Of a DNA stretch of 64,000 bases, positions 26,675 to 34,359 are shown one piece after another. A program made the translations under genes and the position numbers. Positions within the stretch are counted from its first letter, which is position 1, and every line of letters starts with the position of its first letter. The notes under the pieces are model-generated. The model saw only the letters and a program-made list of their open reading frames with translations. It had not been told where the DNA came from and ran no database searches. This DNA is from Pseudarthrobacter sp. ATCC 49987 (lineage in GTDB: Bacteria; Actinomycetota; Actinomycetes; Actinomycetales; Micrococcaceae): positions 1 to 64,000 of the forward strand of contig NZ_JAABNS010000002.1 in assembly GCF_009928425.1 (NCBI RefSeq), given 5' to 3'.

Positions 26675-27218
26675 TTGTGAGACTCCTTCTGTGGGGCACC
26701 CGGACAGAGGAGTCAACAGGCAAGAGCCGCTTTCCCCCCAATCCTGCGGTTGCCATCGCTGAATCGAATGGCCTCATCGTTTCCTCGAAGCGGGGGCTTC
26801 ACAACACGTAGTGGTACCTGTCTATTGCGGCGTGGACTACTTGCCTCGACGCAGAATTACTGGAATTCAGGACACCGGGTGGTCGCGAAAGGACGTACCC
26901 GCAATCCCGGCCCGGGCGCGGCGGGAAAAAGCTTGCCGGGACCAGAAAGTGGCCCCGGACCCCGGCCACCAAGTGTTCCGGCGCACTGAAGTGAGTACAT
27001 CTTCAGGTGCGCCACGTAGCAGCGCGGCTGAAACTCGAGTACCTTCCTCGCGGGACCCCGCGGACGGCCACCCTGTTGAATTGGGGTTGCCAGCCAGTTG
27101 AGCCGGCAAGTCGGACAGTGGTAGATGCCGGGGGGCACCGCATGTTGAAGCACTTCACGTTTGATCCAATGTGGCCGGGAAAGTCGGCGCCTGGACCTGC
27201 ACTGATCGCGGGCAGGCC
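26675..27218. other. Long intergenic region between divergent genes
   Basis: About 540 bp with no supportable gene. It holds the leader and presumably the promoter of the secreted-protein cluster (minus), including a small GAAGC/GCTTC hairpin at 26787-26800. Short open frames exist but lack ribosome sites and family features. I looked for known riboswitch cores in the leader and could not identify one. Confidence 0.5.
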
Positions 27219-27617
27219 ATGAACTCCGGGCTCAGTGCCCTGGCCCTTATCGCCGGATCCCTGCCCGGCTCAATCCTTTTGTCCCTGGGCCAGACCGTCG
27301 TCGTCGTGTGTGTCTGCTTCGACATGGTCCGTGCGCTCTCGGTGCCGCGGTCCCACCGCCGGTACGTGGCAAACACGGTCTTCACGACGCTGGCCTGGCC
27401 CTCGATCCTGATCAGCGCGGTCACTGTGCTCATCGATGCCGCCAGCGGGACATGGCAGGACGTCGCGGGCGGAGTCTTTGTGATGGTCATGGTGATCTTC
27501 CGGTGGCGCAACGGCGGCGATGAGGACAGCTGGTGGAAGGGCAAGGGCAAGAAACTGGCCGACTGGTTCCGCAACCAGACCGCTTCCCGGTCCGTGACTG
27601 CACCCGCCGCGGCCTAA
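27219..27617 (+). CDS. Small membrane protein of unknown function
   Basis: About 132 residues with three hydrophobic segments (ALALIAGSLPGSILLSLGQTVVVVCVCF, FTTLAWPSILISAVTVLI and DVAGGVFVMVMVIF) and a charged Lys/Trp-rich C-terminal tail (DSWWKGKGKKLADWFRN). ATG 27219 is preceded by a modest GGGCAGG. A GTG start at 27171 would add 16 residues without improving anything. It is divergent from the secreted-protein cluster and convergent with the hpa genes. No family recognised. Confidence 0.55.
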   Translation: MNSGLSALALIAGSLPGSILLSLGQTVVVVCVCFDMVRALSVPRSHRRYVANTVFTTLAWPSILISAVTVLIDAASGTWQDVAGGVFVMVMVIFRWRNGGDEDSWWKGKGKKLADWFRNQTASRSVTAPAAA

Positions 27618-27661
27618 CCTAGCGTTGCTATGGCAGCCCGACGTTCCCTAGTGGCGGATCG

Positions 27662-28495
27662 TCAGTAGCTGGCGGGGGTGCTGGCGGCCTCAGCCACCGG
27701 GTCCGGTGGGATGAATTCGGCAGCGAGTGCTTCGGAGCCGCGGGCCAGCAGGGCGACGTCGGCTCCGACCAGGATGAAGTTGGCGCCGTTGGCCAGGTAG
27801 TGGCGGGCGGTGTCGGGGTTGAAGGCATTGACGCCGGCGGGTTTCCCGGCCGCTGTAGCGGCGGTGAGGCAGTGTTCGACGGCGGCCCGCACCTCTTCGT
27901 GTTCCTGCTGTCCCAGCAGACCCATGGACGCGGCAAGGTCGGAGGGCCCCAGGAAGATGGCGTCCACGCCGTCCACCGCCAGGATGTCCTCGACCGCGTC
28001 GACAGCGGCGGCGGATTCGATCTGGACGGTGACGCTGATGGTTTCACCGGCCCGGGCGAGGTAGTCCGGGACGCGGTTCCAGCGGGCGGCGCGGGCCAGG
28101 GCGGAGCCGACACCGCGCACCCCGTGCGGCGGGTAGCGGGTGGCGGCCACCGCGGCTTCTGCTTCGGCGGCTGAGTGGACCATTGGGATCAGCAGGTTCT
28201 GGACGCCCAGGTCCAGGTACTGCTTGATCACCACGGTGTCGTTGACCGGGGGCCGGACCAGGGTGTGGATGGGGTAGCCGTGGATGGCCTGGAGCTGGGC
28301 GAGGATGGATTCGAGCCCGTTGGGGCTGTGTTCGGCATCCACTAACAGCCAGTCCAGGCCGGACCCGGCGCAGAGTTCGGCCACCAGCGGGCTGCCCGAG
28401 CACACCCACATCCCGGCCAGCGGGCGGCCGGCAGCGCCGGTTTGGTTGCGCAGGGCGTCCCGGAAGGTGTTTTGAGGTTCTATTCGAAGCGGCAT
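27662..28495 (-). CDS. hpaI: HpaI/HpcH-type 2-oxo acid aldolase
   Basis: 277 residues, a class II metal-dependent pyruvate aldolase. Seen: GLDWLLVDAEHSPNG (active-site Asp/Glu/His region near 48), HTLVRPP with the catalytic arginine, RYPPHGVRGVG, the metal ligand in VQIESAAAVDAV, and IFLGPSDLAASMG. It should split 4-hydroxy-2-oxoheptanedioate into pyruvate and succinic semialdehyde, the last step of homoprotocatechuate degradation. The start overlaps the hydratase gene by 16 bp. It is the promoter-distal gene of the cluster. No succinic-semialdehyde dehydrogenase gene follows. Confidence 0.9.
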   Translation of the reverse strand: MPLRIEPQNTFRDALRNQTGAAGRPLAGMWVCSGSPLVAELCAGSGLDWLLVDAEHSPNGLESILAQLQAIHGYPIHTLVRPPVNDTVVIKQYLDLGVQNLLIPMVHSAAEAEAAVAATRYPPHGVRGVGSALARAARWNRVPDYLARAGETISVTVQIESAAAVDAVEDILAVDGVDAIFLGPSDLAASMGLLGQQEHEEVRAAVEHCLTAATAAGKPAGVNAFNPDTARHYLANGANFILVGADVALLARGSEALAAEFIPPDPVAEAASTPASY

Positions 28496-29265
28496 GTCAC
28501 AACTCCCAGTGGTCCGTAGTCTGCGTGGACGGTGTCGCCCTTGGACACCCACATCGGCCGGGTAAAGGAACCGGCCAGGATGATGTCGCCGGCTTTCATG
28601 CTGTCCCCGTGGGCGGCGATCTTGTTGGCCAGCCAGTGCACCCCGTTGGCCGGGTGGTCCAGGACCCCGGCGGCAACACCGGTCTCCTCCACCGTCTGAT
28701 TCTTGTAGAGGATGGCGGAGACCCAGCGGAGGTCCACGGCGTCGGGCTTCACCGGGTTGCCGCCGATCACCATGGCCCCCATCGCGGCGTTGTCCGAGAT
28801 GGTGTCCACGATGGTCCGGCCCTCCATCTCGATCCGGGAATCCAGGATCTCCAGGGCCGGAACCACGTAGTCCGTGGCCCGCAGGACATCGAAAATGGTG
28901 CAGCCGGGGCCTTTGAGCGCGTCTTTGAGGACAAACGCCAGCTCCACCTCCACCCGCGGGTGGGTGTACTTGTCCCACTCCACCGAGCAGCCGGTCTCGA
29001 GCACCATGTCATCGAAGATGGCGCCGTAGTCCGGTTCGGTGATGCCGGTGGCAGCCTGCATGGCCTTCGACGTCAGACCGATCTTCCGCCCCACCAGGGT
29101 CCGGCCGGCTTCCTCGCTGCGGCGCCGCCACAACTGCTGGACCGCGTAGGAGTCCTCCACCGTCATATCCGGGTAGCGGGCAGTCAGGCGGGGAACAGGC
29201 TTCCGGTTGCGGCCGGCTTCGAGCAGTTCGTCCGCGATGGCCTCAATCGTTGTGGCATCCAGCAT
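28480..29265 (-). CDS. hpaH: 2-oxo-hept-4-ene-1,7-dioate hydratase
   Basis: 261 residues, the size of Escherichia coli HpaH (about 267). Recognisable segments are VGRKIGLTSKAMQAATGITEPDYGAIFDDM, RVEVELAFVLKDAL (metal-binding E-x-E) and ILDSRIEMEGRTIVDTISDNA, which separate the hydratase group (MhpD/HpaH) from simple FAH isomerases. It adds water to the dienoate formed after decarboxylation, giving the substrate of HpaI. Its start lies 3 bp from the stop of hpaD, and its end overlaps hpaI, so the three are co-translated. Confidence 0.9.
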   Translation of the reverse strand: MLDATTIEAIADELLEAGRNRKPVPRLTARYPDMTVEDSYAVQQLWRRRSEEAGRTLVGRKIGLTSKAMQAATGITEPDYGAIFDDMVLETGCSVEWDKYTHPRVEVELAFVLKDALKGPGCTIFDVLRATDYVVPALEILDSRIEMEGRTIVDTISDNAAMGAMVIGGNPVKPDAVDLRWVSAILYKNQTVEETGVAAGVLDHPANGVHWLANKIAAHGDSMKAGDIILAGSFTRPMWVSKGDTVHADYGPLGVVTCRFE

Positions 29266-29267
29266 GG

Positions 29268-30356
29268 CTACAGCTGCGCCCCGAGCTTGAACCCGGTTTT
29301 CTCGCCGGCATGGCCGTCCTCTTCCTTGCGGGTGTAGGAGAAGCCGTCGGCACCCACGGTCACTGCCATTTCGCTCTTTTCCTCGCGGATGATGACCGGC
29401 TGCGGATTGCCGTCCAGGTCCAGGACCAGGGAGGCCTCGGTATACCAGGACGGGACGACGGGGTTGCCCCACCAGTCGCGGCGCTGGTTGTCGTGCACGT
29501 CCCAGGTGATGACGGGGTTGTCCGGGTCGCCGGTGTAGTAGTCCTGGGTGTAGATCTCGATGCGGTGGCCGTCCGGGTCCAGGATGTACAGGTAGAAGGC
29601 GTTGGAGACGCCGTGCCGGCCCGGGCCGCGCTCGATCCGGTCGGAGATGCGCAGCGCGCCCATTTTGTCGCAGATCTGGATGATGTTGTGCTTCTCATGG
29701 GTGGCGAACGCGACGTGGTGCATGCGCGGGCCGTTGCCCCCGGTCAGTGCGGTGTCGTGCACGGTCTGCTTGCGGTGCATCCAGACGGCGTAGGTGACGC
29801 CGTCGGAATCCTGGATGTCCTCCGAGACCCGGAAGCCGAGGTCCTCAAGGTACTTCCGGCCGCGCGGGACGTCCGGGGTGACCTGGTTGAAGTGATCCAG
29901 CCGGACGAGTTCGCCGGCGGAGTAGAGGTCGTAGCGCTGGGTGAGGCGTTCGACGTGCTCCACGTCGTAGAAAAACTCGTAGGGGAAGCCCAGCGGGTCC
30001 TCGACGCGGACGGAGTCGCCAATGCCCTTGGTGAAGCCTTCCTTGCGGCGTTCGGTGCGGCAGCCGAGTTCCTTATAGTAGGCCTCGGCGGCATCGACCT
30101 CGGCGGGGGACTTCACCCGGTAGGCGAACGCGGCGACGGCGGCGATGGGTCCCTTGCGCAGCACAAGGTTGTGGTGGATGAACTCCTCCAAGGAGCGCAG
30201 GTAGATGTTGTTCTCGTCTTCCTCGGTGACGTGCAGGCCAAGGAGGTCAACGTAGAACTCGCGGGACTTGGCCAGGTCCGTGACCACGATCTCCATGTAG
30301 GCGCAGCGGACGATGTCCGGTGCCGGGACGGAGGGGGTCGGGATGAAGTTGGTCAT
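29268..30356 (-). CDS. hpaD: 3,4-dihydroxyphenylacetate 2,3-dioxygenase (extradiol)
   Basis: 362 residues with two vicinal-oxygen-chelate modules. With the second ATG as start (AAGAGAG at proper distance), the residues correspond to the characterised enzymes: metal ligands H155, H214 and E267, and the acid-base H200 (segments VRLDHFNQ, TVHDTALTGG, RMHHVAF and HRIEIYTQDY). From memory the sequence is very close to the Fe(II) enzyme of Brevibacterium fuscum and the Mn(II) enzyme MndD of Arthrobacter globiformis, and the metal cannot be decided here. It opens the homoprotocatechuate ring to 5-carboxymethyl-2-hydroxymuconate semialdehyde. Confidence 0.95.
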   Translation of the reverse strand: MTNFIPTPSVPAPDIVRCAYMEIVVTDLAKSREFYVDLLGLHVTEEDENNIYLRSLEEFIHHNLVLRKGPIAAVAAFAYRVKSPAEVDAAEAYYKELGCRTERRKEGFTKGIGDSVRVEDPLGFPYEFFYDVEHVERLTQRYDLYSAGELVRLDHFNQVTPDVPRGRKYLEDLGFRVSEDIQDSDGVTYAVWMHRKQTVHDTALTGGNGPRMHHVAFATHEKHNIIQICDKMGALRISDRIERGPGRHGVSNAFYLYILDPDGHRIEIYTQDYYTGDPDNPVITWDVHDNQRRDWWGNPVVPSWYTEASLVLDLDGNPQPVIIREEKSEMAVTVGADGFSYTRKEEDGHAGEKTGFKLGAQL

Positions 30357-30395
30357 GGTCATCTCTCTTCTTTGAAAGGGGGGGCAGGACGCGGG

Positions 30396-31910
30396 TTAGG
30401 CGCCGAATTTGGGAGTGTGGACGGTGCCGAGGGTGATGTGGACGGCCTGCTGGTCGGTGTAGAAGTCGATGGAGCGGTAGCCGCCCTCGTGCCCCAGGCC
30501 GGAGGCCTTGACGCCGCCGAAGGGGGTGCGGAGGTCGCGGACGTTGTGGCTGTTGAGCCAGACCATGCCGGCCTCGACGTTCTGGGAGAAGTTGTGCGCC
30601 CGGGTCAGGTTCTGGGTCCAGATATACGCCGCGAGCCCGTACTTGGTGTTGTTCGCCAGGGCGAGTGCTTCGTCGTCGGTATCGAACGGGGTGATCGCCA
30701 CGACCGGGCCGAAGATTTCCTCCTGGAAGATCCGGGCGTCCGGTGCGACGTCGGCGAATACGGTGGGCGCGATGTAGTTGCCCTCCGGCAGGTGGGCCGG
30801 GCGGCCGCCGCCGGCCAGCAGCCGGCCTTCGGTTTTGCCGATTTCCACGTAGGAGGCCACCTTGGCATAGTGCTCCGGGTGGACCAGGGCCCCGACCTCG
30901 GTCTTGGGGTCGTGGGGGTCGCCGACCACGATGTTCTTGGCCCGGGCGGCGTACTTGTCGCAGAATTCCTCATACACGGCACGCTCCACCAGGATCCTGG
31001 AGCCGGCCGTGCAGCGCTCGCCGTTGAGCGAGAAGACGCCGAACAAGGCGGAATCGATCGCGGCGTCGAGGTCGGCGTCGGCGAACACCACGCACGGCGA
31101 CTTGCCGCCGAGCTCCATGGACAGGCCCTTGAGGTTTTCCGCGGCGTTGCGGAAGATCGTCTGGCCGGTGGTGGTTTCGCCGGTGAAGGAGATCAGCGGC
31201 ACGTCCGGGTGCTTCACCAGCGCGTCGCCGGCTTCCTCGCCGAGGCCGTTGACGAGGTTGAAGACGCCGTCGGGCAGGCCGGCGTCTTTGAAGATGGTGG
31301 CCCAGAGCGAGGCGGACAGCGGGGTGAATTCGGCCGGCTTGAGGACAACGGTGTTGCCGGTTGCCAGCGCCGGGGCGAGCTTCCAGGACTCGAGCATGAA
31401 CGGCGTGTTCCACGGCGTGATGAGGCCCGCGACGCCGATCGGCTTGCGGTTGACGTAGTTGATCTGGGCGCCAGGGACTTTCATGGCGTCGTCGAACTGG
31501 GCCACGATCAGGTCCGCGAAGAACCGGAAGTTCTCCGCCGCGCGCAGCGCCTGGCCCTTGGCCTGGGTGATCGGCAGGCCGGTGTCGAAGGTTTCGAGCT
31601 CGGCGAGCCGTGCCTCCTGGGCTTCGACGGCGTCGGCGATCCTGTTCAGGACCCGGGAGCGTTCCCGCGGCTTCATCCGCGGCCACGGCCCGGTGGTGAA
31701 GGCCTTCCGGGCGGCCGCGACAGCGAGGTCGATGTCCTCTTTCTGCCCGGCGGCGGCGGTGGCGTAGTTGGTGTTGGACACCGGATCCAGGACGTCGAAG
31801 GTCTTGCCGCTCAGGGAGTCGACGAATTCGCCATTGATGTAGTGCTGGATGTGGGTGGGAAGGTCCTGCGGAACGTAGTGGGTTGTAGCTTCTTCGGCAG
31901 TGAACGTCAT
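30396..31910 (-). CDS. hpaE: 5-carboxymethyl-2-hydroxymuconate semialdehyde dehydrogenase
   Basis: 504 residues, aldehyde dehydrogenase superfamily. Seen: GLITPWNTPFMLESWKLAPALATGNTVVLKPAEFTP split by the usual NAD-binding lysine, the base glutamate in SMELGGKSPCVVF (near 270), the nucleophilic cysteine in NGERCTAGSR (near 304), and EEIFGPVVAITPF. It is adjacent to hpaD, so it should oxidise the ring-fission aldehyde to the tricarboxylate with NAD+. AAGGAAAG precedes the ATG. It is the first enzyme gene after the gntR cistron. Confidence 0.92.
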   Translation of the reverse strand: MTFTAEEATTHYVPQDLPTHIQHYINGEFVDSLSGKTFDVLDPVSNTNYATAAAGQKEDIDLAVAAARKAFTTGPWPRMKPRERSRVLNRIADAVEAQEARLAELETFDTGLPITQAKGQALRAAENFRFFADLIVAQFDDAMKVPGAQINYVNRKPIGVAGLITPWNTPFMLESWKLAPALATGNTVVLKPAEFTPLSASLWATIFKDAGLPDGVFNLVNGLGEEAGDALVKHPDVPLISFTGETTTGQTIFRNAAENLKGLSMELGGKSPCVVFADADLDAAIDSALFGVFSLNGERCTAGSRILVERAVYEEFCDKYAARAKNIVVGDPHDPKTEVGALVHPEHYAKVASYVEIGKTEGRLLAGGGRPAHLPEGNYIAPTVFADVAPDARIFQEEIFGPVVAITPFDTDDEALALANNTKYGLAAYIWTQNLTRAHNFSQNVEAGMVWLNSHNVRDLRTPFGGVKASGLGHEGGYRSIDFYTDQQAVHITLGTVHTPKFGA

Positions 31911-31919
31911 TGTCTTTCC

Positions 31920-32642
31920 TTACTGCTGGGGCGTGTGCTGGTCGGTTGCAGCGGCCTGGGCGAGGTAGGCGTCCAGGGTGGCGGAGCGGTGGAGGCGGGC
32001 GGCCTTTTCGATCTCGTCGGAAGTGGCGCCCGACTCGATGAGCTTCAGGAGTGCCTCGTGTTCGTCGACCGATTCGTGGGCGCGGCGGGGGACGAAGCGG
32101 AACGTGGAGGACCGCAGCGAGGCGAGCCGGTTCCAGCCACGGTGGACGAGGTCCAGGATGTGGGGGTTGGGGCAGTGCTCGAACAGCATGCTGTGGAAGT
32201 CCTGGTTCAGCCGGGTGAACCGGACGGGGTCGAAGTGCTGCAGGCATGCGCGCATCTCGGCGTTGACGGCGCGGGCACGGGCTATGTCCGCCGGCCCGAT
32301 CAGGGGAGCAGAAAGGGCCGTGGCGGCACCTTCCACGATGCTGAGGGTTTGCATCGTGTAGAGGTACTCGGTGGGGTCGATCCCGGCGACGGTGGCGCCG
32401 ACGTTCCGCTCGAATGTCACCAGCCCTTCGGCCTCGAGCCGGCGGATGGCTTCGCGGACCGGCACCACACTGACGCCCAGATCCTCGGCGATCTTCGCCA
32501 GCACCAGCCGGTAGCCGGGGGAGTAGGCCCCGTCCACGATCCGGGCCTTGACGGCCGCGTAGGCCTGCTCGGACTTGCTGACTGTGTGCGCGGCGGGGTG
32601 AGTACCTGTGTTTGTGCCTGTGGCAGTCGCCGTGTCAGTCAT
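31920..32642 (-). CDS. GntR-family regulator (FCD type) of the hpa genes
   Basis: 240 residues. After a Thr/Ala-rich start, the winged helix (VKARIVDGAYSPGYRLVLAKIAEDLGVSVVPVREAIRRLEAEGLVTFERN, about 28-80) is GntR. The C-terminal helical FCD domain carries RLNQDFHSMLFEHCPN and VDEHEALLKLI, whose His/Asp residues usually bind a metal and an acid ligand. It lies inside the operon, overlapping the FAH-RraA gene by 8 bp, and should regulate it, probably through TCGTATACGA at 34148-34157. The known HpaR of enterobacteria is MarR-type, so this is a different solution. Confidence 0.87.
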   Translation of the reverse strand: MTDTATATGTNTGTHPAAHTVSKSEQAYAAVKARIVDGAYSPGYRLVLAKIAEDLGVSVVPVREAIRRLEAEGLVTFERNVGATVAGIDPTEYLYTMQTLSIVEGAATALSAPLIGPADIARARAVNAEMRACLQHFDPVRFTRLNQDFHSMLFEHCPNPHILDLVHRGWNRLASLRSSTFRFVPRRAHESVDEHEALLKLIESGATSDEIEKAARLHRSATLDAYLAQAAATDQHTPQQ

Positions 32643-34122
32643 TGGCTTTGCCTGCTTCCCATTCCTCGTACTTGGTCCGCCATGCGGTGTTCAGCGGGTA
32701 GAGGCCGTCCACGCTGTGACCCTGTGCCACCATCTCGGCGATGAAGACTTCCTCGCGTTCCTGGGCGATGGAATCGTCCGCGAGTTCTTCGGCCAGGGCC
32801 GGCGGGATCACCAGGATGCCGTCCGCGTCCGCCACGATGATGTCCCCGGGCTGCACGGTGGCGCCGCCGCAGGCGATCGTGATGTCCGTGTCCCACGGGA
32901 TGTGCCGGCGCCCGAGGACTGCGGGGTGCGGGTTGGCGTAATAGGTGGGCATGTCCATCGCAGCCACGGCGGAGAAGTCACGGACGCCGCCGTCGGTGAT
33001 GACGGCGGCGGCGCCTCGGACCTGGGCGCGGAGGGCCAGGATGTCGCCGATGGTGCCGGTGCCCTTTTCGCCGCGGGCCTCCATGACGAGGATTTCGCCC
33101 TCGTTGACCGAGTCGATGGCCTTCTTCTGGGCGTTGAAGCCGCCGCCGTGGGTCTTGAAGAGGTCCTCGCGGTTGGGCACGTAGCGCAGGGTCCGGGCCA
33201 GGCCCACGATCCGCCTGTCCGGGCGGGTCGAGGTCAGGCCGTCGATGCTGACGTTGTTCAGGCCGCGCTTGCGCAGCTGGGAGGACAGGGTGGCCGTGCA
33301 GACGCTTTCGAGCTTCGCCTTCAGCTCCGGCGACAGGACATGTCCGACGGCGGCGAGTCCGGCCGCTTCACGCGAGCCGTAGGCTTCCTCCCGCTGGAGG
33401 TCATCGGTCCTGGGCTGCGCGCCGAAGTCCGCGAACGGCGTCGTGCCCTCCTCGACCCGGGTGACCAGGCGGCCCGTGGAGAAGCCGGCAGCGGCGGCGC
33501 CCGCCGTCGTGCTTTCGGTGCTGACTTCAACTTCGACGACGTCGCCCGGCTTGGCCACGGAGGCCCCGGCGGGGGTGCCGGTGAGGATGATGTCGCCTTC
33601 CTCGAGGGTGAGCAGCTGGGAGAGATCAGCGACCAGGCGGGCAAACGGGAAGAGCAGGTCACCGGTGGTGTCGTCCTGGACCAGGTCGCCGTTGTGCCAG
33701 GTGCGGATCCGTAGTTGTGCCGGGTCGACGGCGTCCGCGGCGATCAGTCCCGGGCCCACCGGCGTGAAACCGTCGCCGCCCTTGGACCGGAGGTTGGAGC
33801 CCTTGTCGGCGTAGCGGAGGTCGTAGACGCCAAGGTCGTTACTGGCCGTGATCCACCCGACGTGGTTCCAGGCGTCCTCGATGGCCACGCGCCGGGCCGG
33901 CTTGCCGATGATGAGGGCGATCTCGCCTTCGTACCCGAGGAGTTCGCAGCCGGCGGGACGTTCCACCGTTGAGCCGCTGAGCGCCAGGGAGGAGGATGGC
34001 TTCAGGAAATACGACGGCTGCCCGGGTGTCCGGCCGCGCTGCGCTGCCCGGCTGGGGTAGTTGATGTGGACCGCAATGACCTTGCGCGCTGCGGCCAGGA
34101 GGTGGTCGGTGACCTGTTCCAA
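32635..34122 (-). CDS. FAH-domain/RraA-domain fusion, likely HpaG equivalent
   Basis: 495 residues starting at TTG 34122 behind GAGGAG. Residues about 15-200 are a fumarylacetoacetate-hydrolase fold: metal residues E64 and E66 (GYEGEIAL), D95, and GDIILTGTPAGASVAKPGD. Residues about 255-480 are RraA-like (4-hydroxy-4-methyl-2-oxoglutarate aldolase/oxaloacetate decarboxylase type), with GDILALRAQVRGAAAVITDGG ending in R380-D381. Enterobacterial HpaG is two FAH domains that decarboxylate and isomerise the hpaE product. Here the second half is replaced by RraA, a family known to decarboxylate 2-oxo acids. First cistron of the hpa operon. Confidence 0.85.
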   Translation of the reverse strand: MEQVTDHLLAAARKVIAVHINYPSRAAQRGRTPGQPSYFLKPSSSLALSGSTVERPAGCELLGYEGEIALIIGKPARRVAIEDAWNHVGWITASNDLGVYDLRYADKGSNLRSKGGDGFTPVGPGLIAADAVDPAQLRIRTWHNGDLVQDDTTGDLLFPFARLVADLSQLLTLEEGDIILTGTPAGASVAKPGDVVEVEVSTESTTAGAAAAGFSTGRLVTRVEEGTTPFADFGAQPRTDDLQREEAYGSREAAGLAAVGHVLSPELKAKLESVCTATLSSQLRKRGLNNVSIDGLTSTRPDRRIVGLARTLRYVPNREDLFKTHGGGFNAQKKAIDSVNEGEILVMEARGEKGTGTIGDILALRAQVRGAAAVITDGGVRDFSAVAAMDMPTYYANPHPAVLGRRHIPWDTDITIACGGATVQPGDIIVADADGILVIPPALAEELADDSIAQEREEVFIAEMVAQGHSVDGLYPLNTAWRTKYEEWEAGKAND

Positions 34123-34140
34123 GAATTACTCCTCATCGAG

Positions 34141-34157
34141 TACGAAATCGTATACGA
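34141..34157. promoter_or_regulatory. Overlapping palindromes, candidate GntR operator
   Basis: TACGA-AA-TCGTA (34141-34152) overlaps the perfect palindrome TCGTATACGA (34148-34157), 19 bp before the FAH-RraA start. The second fits the TnGT/ACnA half-site style of FCD-type GntR proteins. Confidence 0.5.
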
Positions 34158-34264
34158 AAACTATTGCCCAGGAATCGTGGGACGTCAACCCCTTGCCTGG
34201 GGGAGTTTTCCGGGTACTTGTAACCCGCGTCATATCTGCCGTACAGTTTTGCCTGGAGATATGA

Positions 34265-34299
34265 GTTCTATTATCGAACGTCAAGTTCTAATATCGAAC
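34265..34299. promoter_or_regulatory. Tandem IclR-type sites before the hydroxylase gene
   Basis: GTTCTATTATCGAAC (34265-34279) and GTTCTAATATCGAAC (34285-34299) are near-identical 15-mers with a 20-bp period, about two helical turns. They resemble the GTTCGAT-ATCGAAC palindromes bound by PcaU/PobR/PcaR-type IclR activators. No IclR gene is in the window. Confidence 0.5.
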
Positions 34300-34359
34300 A
34301 CCCCGACGGCGACAGTCCGCCACACCACGAAGTGCCACACAGCGAAGTGAGGAAAGCCC

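Noticed and set aside
26675..27218. Possible riboswitch or short genes in the leader of the secreted-protein cluster
   Set aside because: Small hairpins occur, but I could not match a conserved aptamer core. The short frames lack ribosome sites.
29250..32744. 1164-codon plus-strand frame opposite the hpa genes
   Set aside because: Antisense to four clearly recognised genes. Val/Gly/Asp-rich shadow with no domain.
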